64,000 bases of DNA from Eretmocerus hayati (GCA_029851415.1 CM056744.1:120870838-120934837), one strand, 5' to 3'. Counted from the first letter of the stretch, positions 49,205 to 62,907 are shown. The notes: generated by a model from the sequence alone, not told the origin. Program-made: numbers and translations.

Positions 49205-49589
49205 AAGGGCATGCAGTAGCCGTGCAGCCCGGCCGTAAAGTTCCATTCATCACTTATGTGAAAATTTTAATAGTACAAAGTTTGAGATGAGTTGTCTAGT
49301 TGTTGTTATCATCCGATTTATTCTCGACAACTCAGTGTTTAGCCCAAATCATTAGATTATTGCAGAAAAGTGGAGACCATTGAGCGCCTGGGACATCCTA
49401 ACCTATAATATACGCATATTTTTGTTCCCAGAATACTCAAATTCTTTTGCGATTTGGGCTAAACGACGAGTTGAGCCATTCAAGTTGGATGATAACAATT
49501 GTGGCACAACTCGTCGTTTAGCCCAAATCGCAAAAGAATTTGAGTATTCTGGGAACAAAATTTAGCTTGCACGGCTACCGCATGGCCTT
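49205..49589 (-). mobile_element. 385-bp TIR MITE, copy 3, with near-perfect hairpin
   Basis: The ends are AAGGGCATGCAGTAGCCGTG and CACGGCTACCGCATGGCCTT inverted, same length as copies at 951 and 32892. One internal hairpin has arms of about 54 bp (about 49419-49473 and 49507-49560) that are reverse complements with no mismatch I can see. It contains GATTTGGGCTAAACGACGAG, which in the other copies has decayed. Non-coding. Confidence 0.88.
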
Positions 49590-52500
49590 AAACTAATGAT
49601 AAGGTAAAATTGTGATTCCAATTCACTAACACTTGGAGAGTTACATGAAATGTCAGGATCCCGGATAAAATTTGATTCTGAATGGGTAATCTCTGGTCAA
49701 TTTCTTTCATATCTTGTTCAACGAAAGAAGCAGTTCCGCAAAGGAAATTTTGAATCACAATCAGCTAGGAAACGAGCACCTCTTCTTGTAGCCAAAAAAT
49801 TCGTTGCGATTTAATTCCGGAAATAAATGAAAGCGTATATTCGGATTATGAGCATGGAGAACCGGGCGCGCTACACGCAGAGAGCCTCGTATTTTTTGTT
49901 AACATGCGAGCGCAATATCAGTCAGTCCTTTGAATAATTTCCGGCGTTACCACAGGAATTACGAGAAATCTAATTTGAATCGGACTCGCTCGTCTGTAAG
50001 CTGATTTGGGCTCTCTCCCTCTGTGGGAAAACGCTCAGCATTTTCAGCAAAAATATGTATGCATTCCCGTGCTCCAGAGCATCGACCAAAACTGAAAAGC
50101 GGACCATTCTGTATGAGATGTATATGACGTATTCGAATTTACGTGCAACTTTGGACTAGCGATATCCGATCCTTTGAGACTACTGGAATTAGCACTAAAA
50201 GTATCACGAGTGGTATAAAACTTTAATCACGCTCTCTGAATAATTCTGTTCGATTCATTGCGAATTACTCTCATCCCATAATTTTCACACATGCAGTGCT
50301 CATCTGGGTTATCTTGATTGAAGTAATTACGAAAGAAAACGTATGGATGATCCTGTGAAAACTGTTCAATTCGATGTCATGAGCTGCCATTTTCAAATGA
50401 TGCGAGAAAGTTCGATCTCAAAATTGGATGCGTCAGCTACTAATAAACCAACGAGAATCGTTTTCAATGACGAAATGCGCTGTTTTTTTCACACTCTAAA
50501 TATCAACTTATATTCTGAATCGGGAAATCTTGTTTGTCCTTTTCTCAAAACCAATCAACCCTACTCGTAATTTCACTGTGTATAACAGGGGATAATGTAT
50601 TCCTGCAACATACCATTCGAAATCTACATCTAACGGAGTAATTTCATGCACTGACGCAAGTCCCCACTCGAGTTGTTCGTGATGTACCTAGCACAAATGT
50701 CCTGTCGTAAAAGGTCATGTGATACCCCAAAAACACCCTATCGAACTTTTCTGTGAGGAGACTTCACCCTGGGTGTCATCTCGTCCCGTTCGGCTTTGAC
50801 TGGAAGTTTTCGGTGCGGCGTGACCTTAATAGTTTGAAGTGATTCGGCGAGCGAAGGCGAAATTTGTTGATTTTATCGAATGGTACAAAAAATACGAATT
50901 AGAGCACAACTATGACTCAAGTCACTCTTTTGGATATTTCCTACTGTATTAGTTTTGTGGCACTGAGAGCTGTATGTTCGGACAAGTCGATTCGACATTA
51001 CTTACGACAAGCCGCGACGCGCAAAAACTGTTACATTCCGTGACCCTCGATAAAACGTAATATTAATAAGCTACCATCGATCGGTCGCACGGATGATCGG
51101 GGCACTGTTGGGCTCGAAAAAATTTGTCACGACGATACCCTACCTGGTACATCCAGGATTATGACTCAAAGGTGACCGAGGAAATAATGGGAATCGAACA
51201 ATCAATGGGGTAGGAATTAGGAAATGTGCCGGTGGAACCCATTTGACCACCGAAGTTAACAGTTTTGACAGAATCACCGTATATTCAAACGATGGGAAAC
51301 AATTATGTCTAAGGAGAATTGTTAATTAGCAAAAACTAATAAGGATGCGTTTCAATGAGGAAGGTCTATTGAGGCTTACATAATATTGGTCTTGAATGGC
51401 TCTGCTTGAGTGTCTACAATTTCATTATTTTATTTCATCCGTTTTTGATGCGGAGTGAACCCGAAAAGCGCGATGAATATGACTACTGTTGCTTCGTAGT
51501 TCCTTCTCGAATATAAACTCATTAAAACAGGAAAAAATGTTCAACATTTCACGTGGTCGCTCTCTTGATGATATCAGTCTAAAAAGTGCTCGTCGAAAAC
51601 GTGGGATGCTCAAAATGATTAAACTTAGCTTCATTAAATCTAATGAGTGCGTTTTCACTTCCTAAAAATTGTAGCTGTCCATATAACTCGGCGTGAAAGG
51701 CCGCGCATCGTGTAGATAGACTTCGTTATACCTCCGTGCTTTTTGTTCTTGTTTTTATTTTCATATGATTTTAAAAACCATACGCGATAGGTTGGTAAGT
51801 CTACTGCCATATTATCGAGTGAAGCAGAGAGTTATATCACCTTCAAATTTAGACTGATAACTTGGACGATGAAAGGGATGGAGATCCATTCTTGAGACTT
51901 TGGAAATGACACGACAGAGTCAACTAAAATCATTTACGATGAAAGTGAATTTTTCCTGCGAATTTCAAAATTCTATTCCACTGGTGCCATCAGCGCGGAT
52001 TGAACTTGTCTACTCGTTTACCCTATACTCTATACTTATATATAATAGTGCTGTGAAAAGATTCATGGAGAGCAAACTCAGTTTAATTTGTAAAACTCGC
52101 CAGCAATCTGAAATTTTTCTCCAGATTACCGATAACTCTGTACACATGAGTTGAATATAGATTTCCGAATTCTGCGAGCCGTAAGATGTTCAGAAAATTT
52201 TTCCTGAATGCTGCTGTACGTAAGCTGCAAAAATTACAGTCAATCATCTCCTGCCGTCTGCAGAGAAGAGTTTAGATTTCGCTTTTGATGGAATAATACA
52301 TTGCTCGAGAAGTTGTTATATGCAAGGAAGTGAACGCAAGTCATCGTCAAAGCGGATATGTAACCTTGATGTAGTACATACAATATCAGCTGATCGAATA
52401 AAGCGGGTCGCGGAAACTACGGCGTGAGAACTGAGCCAGCGGGACACGCGCGATATTCTATTCACCGAGGATAATAACAGGCATAGAAAGGATGTATCCG

Positions 52501-55419
52501 TCGCAACGTCTCTAAGATGTCTCACTCGTGTTTCTGTTTTCTGTAAATAGTGATGATGTTGACGTAAAGTGCGCCCACCACCGCGTGACCAAGACCTTGC
52601 TTCTTTTGCCATTTGATTGTGAGACTCGTGCAAATTTGATCATAAACTGTTGAATTATCATCATTTTTACAATGCTGCATAGACGTGTTGAGATGCATCT
52701 TGGCTAACTTTCACAGAAACTTTTATATCAAAAATTGAGATTTGGAAAATGAACGGAAATTTCACAAAAAATTGCAAAAGAAGAAGAATACTTCCTTCCT
52801 CTTGGGACTGAAGCCCATTTCCATACCACAAAAATAGGCTGATTTGACTGAACTGAACTAAATGCTATCTTTAGCATTTAGTTCAGTTCTCAATTCAGTT
52901 CTCAAAGATATATGAGTTGTGCCTCGAGTTGTACAGCTTTGCACATCTTTGTTCAACGGGAATTTAATCTAGGAAGTTATTGTAGCCACAGATTTCTTAT
53001 AAAACTAGCAAACTATTCAAATATCTGGTTTTCCTCTCAAATTCCTCAGATGGATCAGGTGTCCCAAAAATTTTTTGATAAAGCTCATCACACCCTCTTT
53101 TTCCCATTCCCAACTTTCATCAACAAGTTCAGAGATCGCTCTCTTCACTGTCCGCATAATGCAGGTTGAATTTTTCAAAAGTTATCTCTGAATCGTTGAC
53201 ATGAAACCATGTATTGGCCCGGGCTAACCGGAGTTCTAATTCTTGTGGGGGCACAGGATGGCACAAAGGGCCTTTAAAATTCTTTTCCAAATGCCGGGGT
53301 CCCAAAATTTGTGAATATAAGTAATGAATAAGATATCGAAGGTTGAGACAAGAAATTGAGCTTTCATATTACGTTCATCGATTCTCGCCATGGCCATCAC
53401 CCACATTTCAATAGCTGATTTGAAATAATTACACTACGTGACAATAGCTATTTAAATCACAACTCCCCACTGAATCAATTCGAGTTAGATATTTTAAAAA
53501 AATGCCGACGAATCAGGCGTCGACAATATGAGATCTGACCTCGTGCCGATTGCCGATTGTTCCGCTTGGTTCAATTGAACAAAAACACAGACTCGATATG
53601 AGTAACTTAATCTGCACGTGATCCACGTCGGTTTCTTTTCACCCAGTGCGATTGCATTGATTAACCGAACTACCAAATGCTGGACGATGGACATAGAGAA
53701 AAGGTTAATTGCGTCCTCGAACATCCGCACAATATATCCATCACTCTATGTATACACTATAATGTACAGGATGGGCGTGCATTGGGTATCGGCATCGTCT
53801 CCATGGCAAAGCAAAGCTCTGTAATTCAAAGCGTAAGAGAAAAGCGATACGCTGCAAGGTACACAGCCTCGACGAGGTCGGATTGCGCAATTCTCCAGTG
53901 CCTATGCACCATCAGCAATAGAAATATATGCAGAGAGCAACGAGGCTCGATTCAGGTGTGCATTTCATATGTGGACCCGCGAACGATTCCCATGGGAAAT
54001 TGACGGACGCAGCAGAGGCGACTCTCTGTCTCTTGATAAGAACTATGTAAATTGTGGGCACTCATGGATTGGGTGGGCCACGTTCAAATTCAAGAATTGG
54101 CCAGGATCCGGATCCGATGGGACAGGACTCCTTGTTATGGTTAGAGTTCGTGGTGAGATTACCAGTAAGTTACACATAGTTTCGTGGATCCGGTCAGTTT
54201 CAATACAAAAAATGTCGGAGTGTTAACATAATAGACGATGCGCTGATGTGGAATCCGGATCGTGAAAATTCAGGTGAGATTTTGCAGAGTTGTACATCCG
54301 ACCACGAGTTATCTCTGATTGTCGGTGCATGATATAGCCTCGGCAAAGTGTCTCGTCATGCTGCCAAATGAGCCGCTCGCTGCTGCCGGTGACTTCAAGT
54401 GCATGGCTTTGCTGCAATGAGTGTAATTAGCAGGAGTAGTACATCGACGGATGCATTCCTGCTCCGCAACTGCGATCATCTGTTACAACTTTTTGCGAGT
54501 GCCCTCAAAGCACTAACAAAAGAACGATCGCTGAAACTATGTGGTTGAACTAGTTGAGGCTCATGTATTTCTGTTTCATCTCACATTGAGACCTCATCGT
54601 GGCAAGTGATTGGATCTACAAACATTAGAACTTGGAACCTTGTTTTGTTACAAAGGAGGAATTATCTGGTCAAGCCTTGTGCACGAGGATTATTTAATCC
54701 GAAACAAAAACTCATCCAGTGTTCATCATCAACTTCAGGATTCAAATTTTTAATGATACAGGATGAGATAGGGACCGGAATTTCTCCCAATTCGCTCTCA
54801 ATACTCTACATCAGAGTGTAGTCGAAACCGAGATCGAAACATTTCCTCGGCCATTGTGAAAAAATCACCATCAGAGAATTTTTTCTGAGTTTCCTTCAAT
54901 CGATGAGTGTTTTTATACGACACCAATAATTTATTTTGTCATCCATCAGCAACAGAGATTTTATGGGATAATTTTCTTGTAGGTCAACTAGGAAGCTCAA
55001 AAGTTCTTGAAATTATTGATCCGACGATGCAGAAAACAAATCTCTTAAAAAGTACTGAGTTTGAAAAATGTGCGAATCCTCAAGAGTTTTGGGCAGAGAA
55101 TCTCCATAAATGGATTGACCTCATATCCAAAAGTCCCTCTAATCATAGCTAGAATGGGTCCAAGTTAGAATGAATATCCGAGGTATCTTTTCATCATCCC
55201 ACGAAAAAACGTCTCATTCAACTTCGATAAGTCGAAATAAACGACAATATTGTTTGTTATTGCCTGCTGGGCCATTTCTTATAGAATGCCATGAAAGATA
55301 ACCGGTACCCAAGATCAACCATATGAATCAAGAGCCTCCCACTTCCACATCCACACAAAATACAGGCCCCAAAACGATCGCCTCATTAGAAGGTCATTTT
55401 CAAACCGATCCTAAAAACC
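49590..55419. other. Intergenic, nothing supported as a gene
   Basis: There are many short anonymous frames on both strands. A hairpin with 17-base arms (GAACTGAACTAAATGCT) lies at 52850-52889. The stretch has no recognised domain, no convincing exon and no identified mobile element. Confidence 0.45.
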
Positions 55420-56039
55420 AAATGCATCGTAGCCTCCGGCAAAGAGCCAAATGTAGTGCTATTATAAGAAGCATCAGCAGCAATCGCGAAAGGATTGTAC
55501 AAGGAGTATGCATTATGCTCTTTAGATCTGAGAGTAGGAGTAAAACGGTCTCACAGCTCTCGGTGAGCTCGAGTTTAGCAAGGGGAAAGAAAGCCGAGCC
55601 GGTCCCTGCCATCACACACACTCGTATATGTCTATACCGATTTTCAACTTTGCTATACTCACATGTATATCAGGGAGCCGCGAGAGGACCGGACTCTCTG
55701 ATGCGATATTATGGTCTCTGGTTCGTGTTCGTGGTGGAGTGCCAGACTCTCCTTCTGCAGCAGTCGGCCCGCGGCAGCCGCTCTGGCACCTGTGCACCTC
55801 CTGATCGCGATTCTTATGCTCACCTGTGGATAAGTTTATAGGCCTCTTCGAAAGGATTTTGCCGATTTTGTGACTTTAGTGTGAAAAATTGAGTGCCGGT
55901 TTCACGTGTGAGTGGTGTGCTCAGTGCATGGTACCGATCATAGGTGTTCAGTGAACTAACATACAAGTGTTTTGGCAGCGAAGATGACAACAAAACATCT
56001 TTGAGGGCCTTCTGTCTTCAGATTTGACGGGCTCAACTG
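55420..56039 (+). promoter_or_regulatory. Possible promoter and 5' leader exon of the Met-Gly-Gln gene
   Basis: GC-richer than its surroundings, with initiator-like TCAGT motifs at about 55920 and 55948, and a good splice donor at 56040 (CTCAACTG|GTGAGC). A seven-codon upstream frame (ATG at 55984, M-T-T-K-H-L-stop) precedes the donor. No long frame continues, so it would be non-coding leader, spliced to 61967. The link to the coding exon 6 kb away is inference. The 172-codon frame at 55323-55841 has no domain and I do not support it. Confidence 0.3.
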
Positions 56040-59000
56040 GTGAGCTGATAATTCAATATCTAAGTGTGAATGCAGTCAGAGGTCTTGAGTATTTTCAATT
56101 ACAAAACGATTCTGTGTCCCGAAATTGAGATATTGTCTCGCAAAATGATATCATCGCCGTCACATGCGTGTGGGTGTCATCCTGTCCAGACCGTGGTGGC
56201 CGGCACGGCGCGCCAAACAAAAAATTCACTCGGTCCGCTGAACCATATCTATACATATCGGAGAGGCCTCTCATCTGCAGAATCATGTATCACCTGTTAC
56301 GTATCTGCCGATCTGCTAAACGCATATACACATGTCCCGAGTACATCGTCTCTGTCCCCTAATATAGGCTCGCGAATAGGCAGAAAACTTTCACCAAATT
56401 AAAAACGAGCGAGCTCATCTCTACGGCTAATTTGACAACGTGACGCATAACACGGGTGATTGTACATACCTCGCAGATGCCTTTGAATTTTACGCGAATC
56501 GCAATCCTGCCATGCACGTGACGAGCTGCATCGTCGTCTCTTCACAAATTAGCCGAGGAGCGCATCTCTTGCGTAAAAGATCGTGAATTCAGAACTGAGG
56601 GATTCGCTCGTTGGTTGAATCTTGTTCGTTTGGCAGGACAAATTTGGCAAATTGATTGGAGAGAGTGGCTGCATAATTGTGCTTGGAGGAATTACATTGA
56701 AAATACGTGGATGTTTACTGCTGATGAGTTATTGTTATACTTGCGCGAAGCAGAGTTCTTGTGGCGAGAACCGCGGTTCGTTGGTTCGGACGCCTCGGAT
56801 TTCCTTGCATTTCATATTTCATTCTCTGTATATGACTTGTACAGAAACACGATGACACTTACCTGTCTCATATGTGCTCACAGTCTTTACCTATAGCAGT
56901 GTACTTCGAAGCTCGCTCGACAAAGTCTCCTCAACGGGAAATATGCATTTCGCTTCGTATTACTGTTTCAACATTGAAAAGCCATCGCGTACTTCGTAAT
57001 GCGTAGACTCCAATTGTAGACATTTTTTAAAACAAGCAGAACAAGCTAAGACTCAAATAATTTCTTGAGATAAACCAAAGCTTCATGAGGATTTGAAAAA
57101 AAGTTGGCCATAGCAGTAGAATTTGTGAAAAAAATCTCCAAATTTACTTTTGAACTCTTAACTGCGATGTTAAATGAGGCAGCTTTGGAACAAAAGTTGG
57201 TACTTGCAAACATTCTTGAAAAGGAGCCTCATGATACTATGATAGGCTTGAACACTCAAACCTATCTCTGCCCTCGAGAACGACTCTCACGGTTATTTAA
57301 TCGGCTTTGAGTCAGTTTTACCAATTTAGTATCTATATTTGCAAAACTGACGAGAAATCGATTCGATAGCCACTTTAGCGATGAATGCATGAAAATCATT
57401 ATTCTTGCGTACCACGAGTGAAACAAATAATTCTTAAAGCCTGAACAAAAGTTTCGGAATTTATCGGAGTCTTGTTCGAGGCCAGACACGTCATTTTTTC
57501 ATGAGTGTTCCAAAGTTACTACAGCGCTCCGGAATTGCCCTGGTTGACGGGACTCAAGTTGAAATAAATGTTGATGTCCACTTTTGAATGTGGGAAAAGC
57601 TGCAACTAATAGGTTGCAGTTCTAACCACATCTACTGGTTGGAAATCGGGCCACTGGGAATATGATCATGAATACGGGACCCATGAGATCGGTAAATGGT
57701 CGAGAATGCTGGGACGGCAAAGCAAAAAGAACAAAATTTCATCGCAGTTGTTTGCAAACTAATAAAAATAAACATTGGTGAGGTCATTGGGTGTCTTGTC
57801 GGACGATCATCAAGGGCAACGGGTTCGTACTTGGATGGTCATTGCCACTCTATAGGCCTGCCAAGCTTGTAAGTAGCTTTAAATGAGAAACCGCGGAAAA
57901 ACGCGAATATGAACCGCCACCATGCGAGAACGAGCCCCGCTGAACCGTTGCTTACTGGATTGTTGACACAAAAGGTTTCCAGCGACATCACCCATGCTTG
58001 TTTTCATTTAACCCGTTGACTCAAGGAGTGACTTCCGGAACTCACAATGCATTTCTGATGGATCAAAACATGAAGTAATATCTAGTATCAAAACTGCAAA
58101 GAATTTCAAAATTGGAGAGTTGCACATTTTTCGATTTTTATTCTTTATCTCAAAGATGAATTACTGTTGAGACTCCATTCCCACGCTAATATAATCGTCA
58201 ATATTCAAGAAATTTTGCAGATTTTTCCGATTCTTCTATCAAGCGTTATCACAAAATATCGTGTAGCGCTTTGCATGTCCGGTATACTGAACATCATCAA
58301 AAGTCAGATTGGGCTCGGATCGGGTTAATTGCGAAAAACTGTAATGAAACTCTTTTTTCTGATCTAATCATATCAACCGAGGTCTCTCATGGGTCGAATT
58401 TCACAAACATATTCACAAAGGCCAGATTTTCAACCGGGGATGAATTTTTAACCACATGGCTGATTTTTCAAACAGGTATTTAATGAATTGGATGGGAGTT
58501 CAACCAATTTTCGTAGAGTAAATGAGAGATTTACGTGATTATGAATCAAATATCAAGCGTAATTGGAGACCTGAAAAAACAAACTCGATTAGAATAGAGC
58601 GCGGAAGTGGTATAGCAATTCAACAGTTGTATTGTATAATAGAAATAAATGTCTGGCGCCTATGAAGAGAAACGCTGGGCCACAACCACAATCACCGCCA
58701 CCGCTTTTCAATTTTTGCAGCCACGATTGAATCGAAAGGTTCTCTTTGATACATATAGATTGAAGTACTAACCTATACAAGTAGAAATTTATATAGAGGC
58801 TTGTATCTGGAGCAGTTTGCAAAGCGAACGTTCGATGTTCTTTTGAATAATCGCAACGAGTTTCTGTGTACAGCCTAGGCACCGGTGCAACATGTTTTAC
58901 CTTTTAAAATTCATTGCGCGTCCCATAAGCACATGCATTTCAATTTATATGCAGTGAGATGCTTTTTATTTTGTATGTGAACTAGTTATGCGGGAGAAAC

Positions 59001-60237
59001 GTCTCTGACCGTACATCATCGCTATCAGATACATTTGGTTAATATATCTCCGGATGAACTGTACTTGGATTTAAAAAAAAAACGATATAACTGTATCTGT
59101 ACTTTTTTGACGCTCTGATGAGTTCTGATCACAATTTCGAGCAACAAGCTTATGAGATTAATATGGAGATCAACCGATGCATTCCTTTATGGTTTTTTCA
59201 TCTCTGAAGCGAGAGGTACGCGGAAGTCTGTCTTGACACGATGCTTAAAATTTCTAATGCTAATACAAAAAGTCCATTATTTTCAAAAAATGGATCACGA
59301 TTCAAATTTTGTAGCAATAATTCCTGTGATGAGTTGGGATGAACTTGAGATTTTGAAACTCGGCAATAAGCCATCTTTTTTTCCAAAGCATCCAAAATGA
59401 TGCCGTAACTGCAGAATAATAATTTCTACCTATTTTTGATAGGAAATAATTCGATGAAATATCGGCTATTCTATATCGGTTTGTTGAGGCTTGGAACTCG
59501 ATGCAAATAGTAATGGTCTGTATAGCTATTTTAATCAAATTGTATCATTAGAAATAAGATGGAAACTGAGAAGAATTGTGACCAGAGGTGTCTTCAGACT
59601 AACAAACAAGGGCTTCTGCATATTTTTGAGCAAACATTTCCATTTACACCAGATTCATTCCAAATTCAATGGTGTTTCATCTGCTGCTTCAAACCCCATG
59701 ATGAATCATTCTGAAGATCATTTTGCTTACTACCAGAAAAAGTTGCAGCCTGTAGCAAAAGAAATGGCATCGTTTACCGGATTCTGGAGTCTCGTATCAT
59801 CTATAAGTCTCACTGATCCTGGCGGAAGTTGAGCACATTCCAATCTCTCATAACCGTATATGAAATTCATTCTCCCAAGGGCCAAAGAGCAGTATATTCA
59901 CTGTCTATAGTTTCACACCAGAATGTTTTGATAATGAACTTGTTCACCTCATTAATGATCAAAGCGGTGATAAAACCGCAGATATCATTCAAGGAGTAAC
60001 ATCTATAGGATTTTCAAAGTCTCATTCAAGGAGTCTTCCAGGATTTTGAAGAGGTAAATAACAAAAATACAAGGAATTGTTGGATGATTGATCAAGAATT
60101 TTCACGGGACAAAACTTATTCCAAATCATGATAAATACACTCATTCGATCTTGACATGTATAATAATGATATCAATAACTACCATGAGGAAGAAAATTTG
60201 GGGGTCGGAAGCTCCCCTACTGGAAGGAGATGATGCC
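56040..60237. other. Intergenic or intronic, nothing recognised
   Basis: If the leader exon ending at 56039 is real, this is intron. Frames are short and anonymous. From about 59990 there are scattered CAAGGA/TTCAAGGAG motifs that continue after the insertion at 60238. Confidence 0.4.
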
Positions 60238-60430
60238 CTTGTGTATTTTTCACCGTAGAATCTAAATCCGACCTCCACTTCGGCCCTACACGTCAGGATT
60301 TTTTCTATATCACAAAAAACTGATTTTCTGAAAAACGGCGTTTGTAACATTTTTTTGCTGATTTTGTAAACTGATTGCTGTGGTGGCGTACCCTTGAAGT
60401 GGGCCTGAGGCGTATTAGTTTTTATCATTT
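60238..60430 (+). mobile_element. Fragment of the CTTGTGTATTTTTC element
   Basis: CTTGTGTATTTTTCACCGTAG starts near 60238 and runs through AAATCCGACC and CACAAAAAACTGATTTTC, matching the ends of the 1.46-kb element at 42600-44055. No inverted partner was found downstream. It is flanked on both sides by CAAGGA-rich sequence, as if it had inserted in a CAAGGA repeat. The right boundary is approximate. Confidence 0.6.
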
Positions 60431-61109
60431 TCTACGTATTTTGACCTGCTTAACAAGAGGGAAGTAGTTTCAAAGGTCTAGGATGCGTTCGAAACGAGTT
60501 ATGAGCCGATTCCTAATTCAAGGAGTTTTCAAGGATTCCAAGGATTTAGTGTGAAATACAAGGAGATTCCAGTTCAAGGATCGATAGATACCCTGTTCTA
60601 ACCTAACGATGCCGATTGCAAACGCGGTTTCATGTTTTTCATGATGGAAAATCATAATTGCGCTGTGCTCGCAGGCCAATTTCGGGCGCGTAGGACTTAT
60701 TTTCCAAACCCAATGAGGCAATAAACCATTCCAGCGCCATCAGAATAATGTACATACTTACCATTCTAATCAACTTTCTGTTTGATGAACAAGCAGAAGA
60801 AAAACAATTATGAAATGAGGTTAGAAATTATTGGTACTCAAGCAGAGGATATGTGATATAAGTACCTCCGTGGAAACTTTGAGATAATGTGTGCCACTTG
60901 TTACGAACTCGTAAAACGCTTGAGGAATAAACGTCAAAAGTCATTTTTGGTGTAATTTTTGTTCTTATCTGGTGCAATTGTTACTTTTTCGATCCGGGGC
61001 TACCGAAAAAATTATCATCGAAAAAGGGGTGAAAATGTCAGATCCGTATGATGTGGTTCTTCCTCTCTTCGGCTTTTGTGAGTGTATAGCACCACCGAAA
61101 GGCTCTCTC
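60431..61109. other. CAAGGA-rich stretch and anonymous DNA
   Basis: TTCAAGGAGTTTTCAAGG and several more CAAGGA motifs cluster at about 60515-60590 and also at 59990-60080, on either side of the inserted fragment at 60238. This may be one low-order repeat split by the insertion. No gene is supported. Confidence 0.35.
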
Positions 61110-61840
61110 GGGTTTCCGGGCGGGAAAACTTATCGAATACGAGATCAAATATAATGGTATTGGATATCAAATTCCACAGCTACAAAGACCAGAAGACCAC
61201 TTTTTAGGTGTACGTCGAATACGTCCGTTTGGTGGCGCAATTTTGCCTAAAATTCTATTCGCTCAGTTTTTTTCACCAAAAGTGAATTTGCCTCACTGCA
61301 GGCCTTTCCGCACCAATTTCCTCTTAAAGGAAATCGTCAGGTTCAACTTTTCCATGCCCCAAAGTATTGAAAAAGAATTGATTTCACACTCTGGTGAGCA
61401 CGTTTCGGCAAAAATTTATTTTTGCCAAGTTTTAGTGTCAGGTTCGTGTGGTACTAGTGGGACCCTCAAGCGCGACACTACAGAGGTCTTAGCTAACGTT
61501 TCCGAAGAGTCTGGAGGTAAAATCAAAATTCCGGAGACCCAAAGCTGTAGCTTAAACCGTTTGGCCGTGAGATCAATTTCGGTGTCAAAATGTCAGGTCC
61601 GTCCGATGCTTCAAAAAGTTACGTCCGTACCACCTGTATCGCGTCTCTCTATATAGGTATGTCATTCTTGTGGCACCAAAGAGTGGAAATTTTATACTCG
61701 TAAGCGAGTTAATTAGTGCTTCATAATATTTAAGAAAGCCGAAAAATACATCCTAGACCATTCGGTTGGAAGTGAGATTTAGGGCTGGCACATTTTCTAT
61801 CCCCAAATGTTGATGTTCCCGCGGAACTACTCATATCAAT
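61110..61840 (+). repeat. Dispersed repeat, copy B
   Basis: Counterpart of 8030-8700, in the same orientation, with the same blocks in the same order and the same right end (GCGGAACTACT). An internal frame at 61243-61656 is open for 137 codons but is not shared with copy A and has no recognised domain. Non-coding repeat. Confidence 0.7.
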
Positions 61841-62039
61841 TTTCAAGTTTCGAGTTCGGGTGTTACTAAATTGGTTATTCTATTCAAGAGAGCCAGGATA
61901 AGATAGAGGTTTTATTACATTCTCGAAGATGGACGTAGATTCATTGATTGATCTTTAGATTTGCAGGATGGGTTATTGGGAGTAGTGACTACCAGAGCGC
62001 TGCGGCCGCAGCAGCAGCAGCAGGAACATAAATACCAAG

Positions 62040-62129
62040 ATGGGCCAGGCCTGGTGCAAGGAACGATCTGTCAAGGCGCAAGATTCAAAATCACCGCTGG
62101 ATCGTGTCTTCGTTCGATGTGCTAACACG
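62040..62129 (+). CDS. First coding exon of a probably N-myristoylated protein (partial)
   Basis: ATG at 62040 with a plausible context opens 30 codons, MGQAWCKERSVKAQDSKSPL and ten more, ending exactly at a strong donor (AACACG|GTGAGT) in phase 0. Met-Gly-Gln followed by Cys at position 6 is typical of dual N-myristoylated and palmitoylated membrane-anchored signalling proteins, so the product probably binds the inner face of the plasma membrane. The exon starts at an acceptor at 61967 (GATTTGCAG), so about 73 bases of leader precede the ATG, including a six-codon upstream frame at 61968-61985. The rest of the gene lies right of the donor, probably outside the window. I do not recognise the family. 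Confidence 0.65.
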
Positions 62130-62907
62130 GTGAGTATTGTGAGAATTTTTATACCAGTCAGGCAATCTACTGATGATGAATTTTAGATTTTGATGTGATG
62201 CCCATTGATGATTTCAATAAGTGAGACTACAACTTGGTAACGCTGAATCACGCCAGGAAGTTCTTTGCCCGATTTGTTAACTTCCAAAGTATAAATAACG
62301 GAAAAATTCTAATGAATTAATGCCTGATCTGTGAGTCAATGGTCAGGAAGAATTCTTTGCTCTCTTCACAAGAATCGGAAATAATCAAGTCTGAAATTGA
62401 AATTGTTGGTAAAGAAAATTACGCATCAGTTTGAGATTGGTCAATCAAAAGTTAATATGCAGACATAGTTATAGTGTGCCTTCGTAGACCTAAGCTTATA
62501 CTGAAAGCTCCAGGCTCGTGGACAAAAAGTTGATCTGGGTGAAGGTTTAAGCACGGTACGCTACAGGCGTGTGAATGCAAAAATGTTTCTTTGGATAACC
62601 ATTTTCTAGAGCTCACTCGCGGATACCTTTGAAGGCGAGAGTGTGAAATTGTGACAAGTGGATATACATTATTATGTCTTTTTTGGTCTCGAGCAACTCA
62701 TTACATCTGTAGTCGTAAAAACGATTCGCTCACCCTGGAGCGGTGCAATACCGAGACGTTTACTCGTAAAAATGCTGTTTGTAGAGCATCAGCATCTCAG
62801 CAGCAGATTGCACTGCCATAAGGAGGCTGTCCCGAGAACGACTCGAGTCACGATCGCCACTCGTCAAAAGCGGCATTAGTTCACTTTCTCGTTTCTGCTC
62901 GGAGCTC

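Noticed and set aside
55323..55841. 172-codon open frame on plus
   Set aside because: No domain or repeat of a protein type. The region is better read as a GC-rich promoter or leader block, and the antisense strand is also open.
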